Source: Polynucleobacter wuianus (GTDB taxonomy: Bacteria > Pseudomonadota > Gammaproteobacteria > Burkholderiales > Burkholderiaceae). Taken from it: a stretch of 64,000 nt of DNA. Below the pieces are notes generated by a model, which saw nothing but the letters and a program-made list of their open reading frames with translations, did no database searches and was not told the origin of the DNA. Numbering within the stretch: the stretch's first letter is position 1; each line of letters opens with the position of its first letter. This document shows positions 59,782 to 64,000 of this stretch, piece by piece. The position numbers and the translations under genes were made by a program. Location of the stretch: NCBI RefSeq assembly GCF_001659725.1, contig NZ_CP015922.1, positions 1,054,001-1,118,000 of the forward strand, given 5' to 3'.

Positions 59782-61008
59782 ATGACGAAAACACCTATGA
59801 GTGAAGGTTCTAGACCCCTCCCCCTTTCTGGAGTGAGGGTGCTGGATGTGAGCCAAGTGATGGCCGGACCTTACTGTTGCATGCTCTTAGCTGACTTAGG
59901 TGCCGATGTCATCAAGATTGAGCCACCTGCTACTGGTGATCAAACTAGAGGTGCGATGGGATTTAAGATGAAGGGTTCAGACAGCATGGGCTTTCTGAAT
60001 ATGAACCGCAATAAACGCAGTTTGACCCTGAATCTCAAAACCGAAGCTGGCAAGAAAGTCTTTTTTGAACTGGTTAAAACAGCAGACATCTTGGTGGAAA
60101 ACTATCGTCCCGGTGTCATGAAAAAACTGGGCATTGATTACCCTTCACTACAAAAATTGAATCCAGGATTGGTGTACGCCAGCATCTCTGGCTTTGGCCA
60201 AACAGGCCCCTGGGCGGATCGTCCTGGGTTTGATTTGATGGCCCAAGCTATGTCTGGCGTCATGAGTGTGACCGGTTACCCCGATGGCCCACCAGTCAAA
60301 GCAGGTGTTCCAGTGGCTGATATTGGTTGCGCCCTCTTTGCTGTCTACGGAATTTTATCTGCCTATATTGGCAAAACCAAAACGGGTGAAGGGCAGTTTA
60401 TTGATGCTTCCTTATTTGATTCTGCTCTTGCGTTTTCAATTTGGGATACCGCGCAATACTGGGGTACGGGTGTTGAGCCCTATAAGCTAGGTACTGCCAA
60501 TCATATGAGCGCTCCTTATCAAGCTATGAAAGCCTCTGATGGCTATTTTGTGATGGGTGCTACCAATCAAAAACTTTGGAAATTGCTTTGCGAAAAGATT
60601 GGTCGTCCAGAACTCTTTGAAGATGCACGCTTTAAAACCAATCCACTGCGTCTAGCTAATCGCCTTGAACTAGCAAGCGAGCTAGAGAAAACCTTTATTA
60701 CTAAAACGAGTGAAGAATGGGTTACCGCTTTATTAGCCGCAGGCATTCCCGCAGGACCCATCAATACCTACCCAGAAGCATTTGATAGTGAACATGGTCG
60801 ACATCGTAAGATGCGTATAGAGATTGACCATCCTATTGAAGGCAAAGTTCCCAATATTGGTTTTGCTGTGAAGATGATGGGTACACCACAGCAAGTTCAT
60901 AGACACCCTCCACTTTTAGGTGAGCACACGGATGAGCTCTTAGCTGAACTAGGATTTGTTGACGACAAACTCAAGGCACTAAAGACAGGCGGTGCTTTTT
61001 CTCCTTAG
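59782..61008 (+). CDS. CaiB/BaiF family CoA-transferase
   Basis: A 408-aa class III CoA-transferase paralogous to the one at 6029-7249. LDVSQVMAGPYCCMLLADLG, IKIEPPATGDQTRG, GFGQTGPWADRPGF and catalytic Asp180 in AGVPVADIGCALFAVYG. ATG 59782 is chosen; a TTG 54 bp upstream adds residues not seen in the family. It diverges from the Bug receptor gene. Its stop overlaps the stop of a parvulin remnant on the other strand. Confidence 0.9.
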   Translation: MTKTPMSEGSRPLPLSGVRVLDVSQVMAGPYCCMLLADLGADVIKIEPPATGDQTRGAMGFKMKGSDSMGFLNMNRNKRSLTLNLKTEAGKKVFFELVKTADILVENYRPGVMKKLGIDYPSLQKLNPGLVYASISGFGQTGPWADRPGFDLMAQAMSGVMSVTGYPDGPPVKAGVPVADIGCALFAVYGILSAYIGKTKTGEGQFIDASLFDSALAFSIWDTAQYWGTGVEPYKLGTANHMSAPYQAMKASDGYFVMGATNQKLWKLLCEKIGRPELFEDARFKTNPLRLANRLELASELEKTFITKTSEEWVTALLAAGIPAGPINTYPEAFDSEHGRHRKMRIEIDHPIEGKVPNIGFAVKMMGTPQQVHRHPPLLGEHTDELLAELGFVDDKLKALKTGGAFSP

Positions 61009-61244
61009 CTCATCACCACTGTTGTTCTCGCCATCAAGGCAGTGATTGCTTCTTGACGTTTATGTTGGAGCAATGCATCAAAGATGGATGCTTTAAGGAC
61101 GTCATATGTCGGGAGTACAAATGGTCGAATATCCTCAACGCGAATAATATGCCAACCCAGTGAAGTCTGAATAGGTTTTGTTGTGTGCTGCCCTTTTTTT
61201 AAATTTAGAACAATTTCATTAAGCGGTATGATAATTTGTAGGTA
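61005..61244 (-). pseudogene. Remnant: C-terminus of a parvulin-type peptidyl-prolyl isomerase
   Basis: The minus-strand reading of 61244-61005 gives 79 codons and a TAA that overlaps the CoA-transferase stop. It contains EIVLNLKKGQHTTKPIQTSL, then GWHIIRVEDIRPF, and DVLKASIFDALLQHKRQEAI, the classic end of PpiC/SurA-type isomerases. The N-terminal two-thirds and signal peptide are missing. No start codon or ribosome-binding site fits, so this is a decayed gene tail. An in-frame stop at 61245-61247 separates it from the upstream remnant. Confidence 0.7.
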
Positions 61245-61500
61245 TTACACTCTGGCATGCTGCTTTGCATAATGCGACCACATCAACGGTGATCTATAGT
61301 CTTCCGAAAATATAAGTATTCCATGTCATCGGTAATTTTTGATGCTGTCTTACGTGGAATGCCTGCATGACGGGATCCCTTCAATTAAATCCAGATAACT
61401 CAAACGGATCATTTAACTCGGTAAAAATTGACAGCTTTAGGCGCATATCTTGAACCGCCACTTTCGCCCACTTAGCGGATGTAAATTTATAGACCATCAT
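61245..61500 (-). pseudogene. Remnant: frameshifted DUF2971-type protein
   Basis: An intact 39-codon piece starts at ATG 61500 and ends at TGA 61381. It reads MMVYKFTSAKWAKVAVQD, then LKLSIFTELNDPFELSG, the N-terminal signature of DUF2971. In another frame, 61322-61248 reads GILIFSEDYRSPLMW followed by SHYAKQHARV, the next conserved DUF2971 block (FSxxxxxPLxWSHYAxxH). The frame also holds stops before that block. The gene is thus truncated and frameshifted and is not expected to be functional. It follows hipA by 8 bp. Confidence 0.65.
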
Positions 61501-61507
61501 TACTTCA

Positions 61508-62797
61508 TTACTCCGCCATTGAGAAACGATTGACTGTTGTTGCGCAACGCCCTTCAATCAATGAAACAATTTTGACAAGGATTGGATGACTCCAGCCCTT
61601 AGCCTCAAATTGTGCCTGCAATCCTTTTGCCAAATTAGGCAACTCACCTGCAATCTCCAGCACCCTTCTTTTTAATTGGGGTGCGCCCAATTGTGCCGCT
61701 TCAGCCATTTGCCCCCAATGGCGTGCATGCAATTCATCAAAGCGGTATTTGCTACCAATCTTCATTGCCATGCTATCGCTGAGGTCTGGATAGACCGCTG
61801 TTGATAACACGTCATAAAGTGGCGCCAATTGAATTCCGATTTGACTGTAGAGCAATGAAAAGTTCTTTGCGTGAGCATCGTTGTTGCCCACCAAGCAATT
61901 AAAAATGATGTAGTCCAATAGTCGCAAAAGATTGGGGGCGCTTGGAGTAGTTACCTTGCGTACCAATGCAAATCCATCAGCAATAGTTAGCCCACCCTCA
62001 TTCTGATATTTAAACTCAGGCGCTACGCCCAATGCCTGACAGAAGTCCTCTTGATGCAATCGTCTTAACTGTCTACCATCAAGAAAACGATCATAGCGCT
62101 CTACCAGTAAATATGTTTTATCTTTGGTTCGGCCAATCTTGGCTGTGGCGGCATCTAGCTTTAACTCCCTGGCTAGAGCAAGGCAAAATGCTTCGTTATA
62201 GACACTGCCATCAACGCCTGATATCTCAGGTTTAAGAATGTATGAGCTTGGGATATTATTCTTTGGCAGGCCAATTTCAAAATGACTTTGGCCATCTTTG
62301 CCCGACACTTCCCTAGCAACTACTGGCAACTTCTCCTGAGCTCCAGCGAGCGATAACCTCAGGCCGGATTCTCCAGCGAGCAATGGTTGCTTATGCAACT
62401 TCTCTAGCACTGCAAGCAACTGTTCCTCTTCTAGCCACTCTATTGATTCACTTGCATGCGCTTCTACCGGCGGTGTTTGACCAGGCTCTAGCAAAATCAA
62501 TGCACCCGCGCACTCGCCCCCAATGCCATCTAGCAATGCGAAATCATTTTTACTCGATACCTTTAAGATGTTCGCTACTGCAGCACGTTTATCACCCTCA
62601 GGCAATAAGCCGGCGAAAAAGGGTTTTGCAATCTTGTCACCAAATGGCTCAGCGCGTAACGGCAAGGATTGAGAGAGTGGCTTAGCGTTTTTTGATTCTA
62701 GCCATTCAGGTAGATACTGAAAAGATAGGTAGCCTTCATCCTGAGTTAGAGCCCCTACGCGCTCGCCAAAAAACCAGACGTTCAACTCTCGAACCAT
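61508..62797 (-). CDS. hipA: HipA-type serine/threonine kinase toxin
   Basis: A 429-aa HipA. The N-terminal couple_hipA-like part has AKPFFAGLLPEGDKRAAVA. Kinase elements follow: RLSLAGAQEKLPVV (ATP loop), ILKPEISGVDGSVYNEAFCL, catalytic FNCLVGNNDAHAKNFSLLY and the metal-binding Asp in LAPLYDVLSTAVYP. All key residues are present, so it should be active. Known HipA phosphorylates glutamyl-tRNA synthetase and halts translation. Its ATG overlaps the hipB stop (TAATG). It is 11 residues shorter than E. coli HipA. Confidence 0.92.
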   Translation of the reverse strand: MVRELNVWFFGERVGALTQDEGYLSFQYLPEWLESKNAKPLSQSLPLRAEPFGDKIAKPFFAGLLPEGDKRAAVANILKVSSKNDFALLDGIGGECAGALILLEPGQTPPVEAHASESIEWLEEEQLLAVLEKLHKQPLLAGESGLRLSLAGAQEKLPVVAREVSGKDGQSHFEIGLPKNNIPSSYILKPEISGVDGSVYNEAFCLALARELKLDAATAKIGRTKDKTYLLVERYDRFLDGRQLRRLHQEDFCQALGVAPEFKYQNEGGLTIADGFALVRKVTTPSAPNLLRLLDYIIFNCLVGNNDAHAKNFSLLYSQIGIQLAPLYDVLSTAVYPDLSDSMAMKIGSKYRFDELHARHWGQMAEAAQLGAPQLKRRVLEIAGELPNLAKGLQAQFEAKGWSHPILVKIVSLIEGRCATTVNRFSMAE

Positions 62798-63048
62798 TAG
62801 CGCACCCCATCTTGTTTATTGCCAATGAAAGGGTCCATACCCTCCACGCTTAGTACTCCGCCCAAGGCTTGCAACACTCTCAGAATATTTTCCAATCTAA
62901 GAGTGGATTTGCCTGCCTCTAGCTCAACAATGAACCTTACCCCTACATTGGCGGCTAGCGCCAACTGCGGCTGAGTCAATTTCAGGCGCTTGCGTGTCTC
63001 ACGCACTAAGCGACCTAGATCTAGAGAGTTTTGAATTTGTGTGCTCAT
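62797..63048 (-). CDS. hipB: HipB-type antitoxin and operator-binding repressor
   Basis: An 83-aa XRE-family helix-turn-helix protein: LGRLVRETRKRLKLTQPQLA, then AANVGVRFIVELEAGKS and LENILRVLQALGG, the HipB pattern. It binds HipA and represses its own operon. The gene starts with ATG 63048, about 14 bases after the predicted transcription start, and overlaps hipA by one base. Three palindromic operators lie just upstream. Confidence 0.92.
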   Translation of the reverse strand: MSTQIQNSLDLGRLVRETRKRLKLTQPQLALAANVGVRFIVELEAGKSTLRLENILRVLQALGGVLSVEGMDPFIGNKQDGVR

Positions 63049-63052
63049 AAAT

Positions 63053-63166
63053 ATTTCCTGATCGGGAAATTTTACTCTAATTTGCCTATTTTTTCAACAT
63101 AATTTCCTGATCGGGAAATTTATTGCTTTATTGCTCATATTATAGGCATATATTCCCGATCGGGAA
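63053..63166 (-). promoter_or_regulatory. hipBA promoter and three palindromic operators
   Basis: O1 ATTTCCTGATCGGGAAAT at 63053-63070, O2 with the identical 18 bases at 63102-63119, and O3 with core TTCCCGATCGGGAA at 63153-63166. Centres are at 63061.5, 63110.5 and 63159.5, exactly 49 bp apart. On the minus strand, -35 TTGAAA (63097-63092) and -10 TAAAAT (63074-63069), 17 bp apart, lie between O2 and O1, with the start inside O1. This is an ideal layout for repression by HipB dimers. Confidence 0.85.
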
Positions 63167-63192
63167 ATATTATTTTATTTAATCAATGCTGA

Positions 63193-63309
63193 CTTATAGG
63201 AACTCTGCCCTTTCCAGTCTTGCAGGGCATATTCAGATTTATTGCCAAGGATCGCAATCAATGGGCCAAGCTTGTGAAGGATGCAAAACTCCAGGTTGAT
63301 CTCAACTAA
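63193..63309 (+). pseudogene. Remnant: C-terminal tail of a Bug/TctC receptor
   Basis: On the plus strand the frame from 63193 to TAA 63307-63309 ends IFRFIAKDRNQWAKLVKDAK then LQVDLN. This is the usual C-terminal helix of Bug receptors (compare FATFIKNEIAKWTKVVKDSG in the receptor at 16236). Only ~38 residues remain, with a TGA directly upstream (63190-63192) and no start codon or signal peptide. It is therefore the tail of a deleted receptor gene. Confidence 0.7.
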
Positions 63310-63326
63310 AACAAACATGCTAAATA

Positions 63327-63368
63327 AAAAAAGGACCGATTATGAGCAATTCATTGAGGTCCTTTTTT
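63327..63368. terminator. Bidirectional intrinsic terminator
   Basis: AAAAAAGGACC (63327-63337) and GGTCCTTTTTT (63358-63368) form an 11-bp stem with a 20-base loop. It lies between the Bug remnant and the convergent alkylsulfatase gene and probably belonged to both. Confidence 0.75.
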
Positions 63369-63385
63369 ATTACCCCCCCTTTTTT

Positions 63386-64000
63386 TTACTCTCCAGCAGT
63401 AATAGCTATCTCTTGCGCAGCAAATGGGTCCTTAGCGGGTTGGGCCACAGGTTTTTGCGCTGCCTTTGGCTTAGTACCTGGCATTAATTCGAAATCCGGC
63501 ACAAAGACTGTTAAGGTGCTTCTCAACTGATCAAATACCTTACGATCACCATCAAACTGTACCTTTCCCTGCGCTTGCAACTGATCAAAGGTAGTTTGCC
63601 CACCCATCACCCGCTCTAAATCACTGCGATTTAGTGTCACAGTCAGATTTGGATTTTTAGCTTGCTGACCCTTTATATTGGTCAATGCAGAATTGCTCAT
63701 CTCAATGACAAACTGCTCCCCGTTATCCGGTGTGGAAAGATTGATGACAAAATTCATATCTGCCGCCTTTTTACTATCCATACTGATACCAAGGGCGTTT
63801 AGCCAAAGTTCGGTTGTCATACCTCTGATCATGTCCGGACCGTTAGTCTTCGGAGAGGCTCCAGTAGGCATCCCATGACGCAACTCGTAAGCAGCGCCTA
63901 AGAAACTATTCCGCATACTGGGACTCTCTTTTTGATATCCAATTTGCTCAAAGATATCTGCCAGCAAGTCTTTTGCGGGCACATTATTAGGTTGCGCGTA
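63386..64000 (-). CDS. Alkyl/aryl-sulfatase C-terminal part (partial, runs off right edge)
   Basis: The minus strand is open from the right edge to TAA 63386-63388, 204 codons. The visible part begins YAQPNNVPAKDLLADIFEQI, then GYQKESPSMRNSFLGAAYEL with RHG, matching the dimerisation region of SdsA1/BDS1-type alkylsulfatases. From about codon 80 an SCP2-like C-terminal domain follows (NFVINLSTPDNGEQFVIEMS, LTVTLNRSDLERVMGGQTTF). The metallo-beta-lactamase catalytic domain is beyond the window. The end of the protein is Pro/Ala/Lys-rich. These enzymes cleave primary alkyl sulfates such as SDS. Confidence 0.85.
   Translation of the reverse strand, partial: YAQPNNVPAKDLLADIFEQIGYQKESPSMRNSFLGAAYELRHGMPTGASPKTNGPDMIRGMTTELWLNALGISMDSKKAADMNFVINLSTPDNGEQFVIEMSNSALTNIKGQQAKNPNLTVTLNRSDLERVMGGQTTFDQLQAQGKVQFDGDRKVFDQLRSTLTVFVPDFELMPGTKPKAAQKPVAQPAKDPFAAQEIAITAGE

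Noticed and set aside
63373..63387. C7-T8 homopolymer tract as a phase-variable switch
   Set aside because: It lies downstream of the alkylsulfatase stop (TAA 63386-63388 uses its last two T), so length changes would not alter the protein.

Overview
The window looks like the chromosome of a small-genome freshwater betaproteobacterium of the Burkholderiaceae, most like Polynucleobacter. This rests on gene content and protein style (several Bug/TctC periplasmic receptors, CaiB/BaiF CoA-transferases, a phasin, yicC-gmk-rpoZ-spoT, cysE next to a TrmJ-type methylase, a STAS-MlaE transporter operon) and on moderate, even GC. No alignment was run. Nearly all of it is dense, well-ordered core chromosome. 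No insertion sequence, prophage, CRISPR array or rRNA was seen.

Layout. 1-8.6 kb: a MocA-like nucleotidyltransferase (cut by the left edge) diverges from xdhC; then parE-parC, a CoA-transferase, an MFS transporter and an overlooked 48-aa membrane protein. 8.7-16.1 kb: tRNA-Arg(CCT), a DnaA-box palindrome, a Nudix hydrolase, then a TPP riboswitch driving thiC-thiO-thiS-thiG-thiE, with thiD convergent and tRNA-Asn next to it. The Nudix protein resembles the family that destroys damaged thiamine diphosphate, so the locus may cover both synthesis and quality control. 16.2-27.6 kb: mixed catabolic genes (Bug receptor, TPP-dependent enzyme, FAH-family hydrolase, IlvD/Edd dehydratase, acyl-CoA ligase), tRNA hydroxylation protein TrhP, and an MTA/SAH-type nucleosidase head to head with apt. 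27.6-31.6 kb: small envelope proteins (YqjD/E/K type), an Smr protein, small secreted proteins, a tiny HTH/zinc-ribbon protein with a palindromic promoter, a phasin and tRNA-Ser. 31.6-42.5 kb: housekeeping genes (lysC, tilS, accA, a DNA glycosylase, cysS, ppiase, lpxH, suhB-like, trmJ, cysE, RDD).

42.5-50.5 kb: on the minus strand a STAS-MlaE / ATPase / MCE / PqiC-like lipoprotein operon (lipid transport between the membranes), followed by a Bug receptor, an SDR lacking the usual Tyr/Lys and an FtsX-type permease without its ATPase. 50.4-58 kb: tRNA-Arg(ACG), greB, spoT, rpoZ, gmk, yicC, rph, rdgB, hemW. 58-61 kb: a crotonase-fold protein lacking both catalytic Glu residues, a Bug receptor and a second CoA-transferase.

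61-63.3 kb is the one accessory patch. A complete hipBA toxin-antitoxin pair has three palindromic operators exactly 49 bp apart. It is flanked by three decayed genes: a parvulin C-terminus, a frameshifted DUF2971 protein and the tail of a Bug receptor. The window ends inside an alkylsulfatase gene. The strongest leads are this patch, the switching structures of the thiC leader, the palindrome-controlled small HTH gene, and three very tight divergent gene pairs with symmetric promoter or start sequences.
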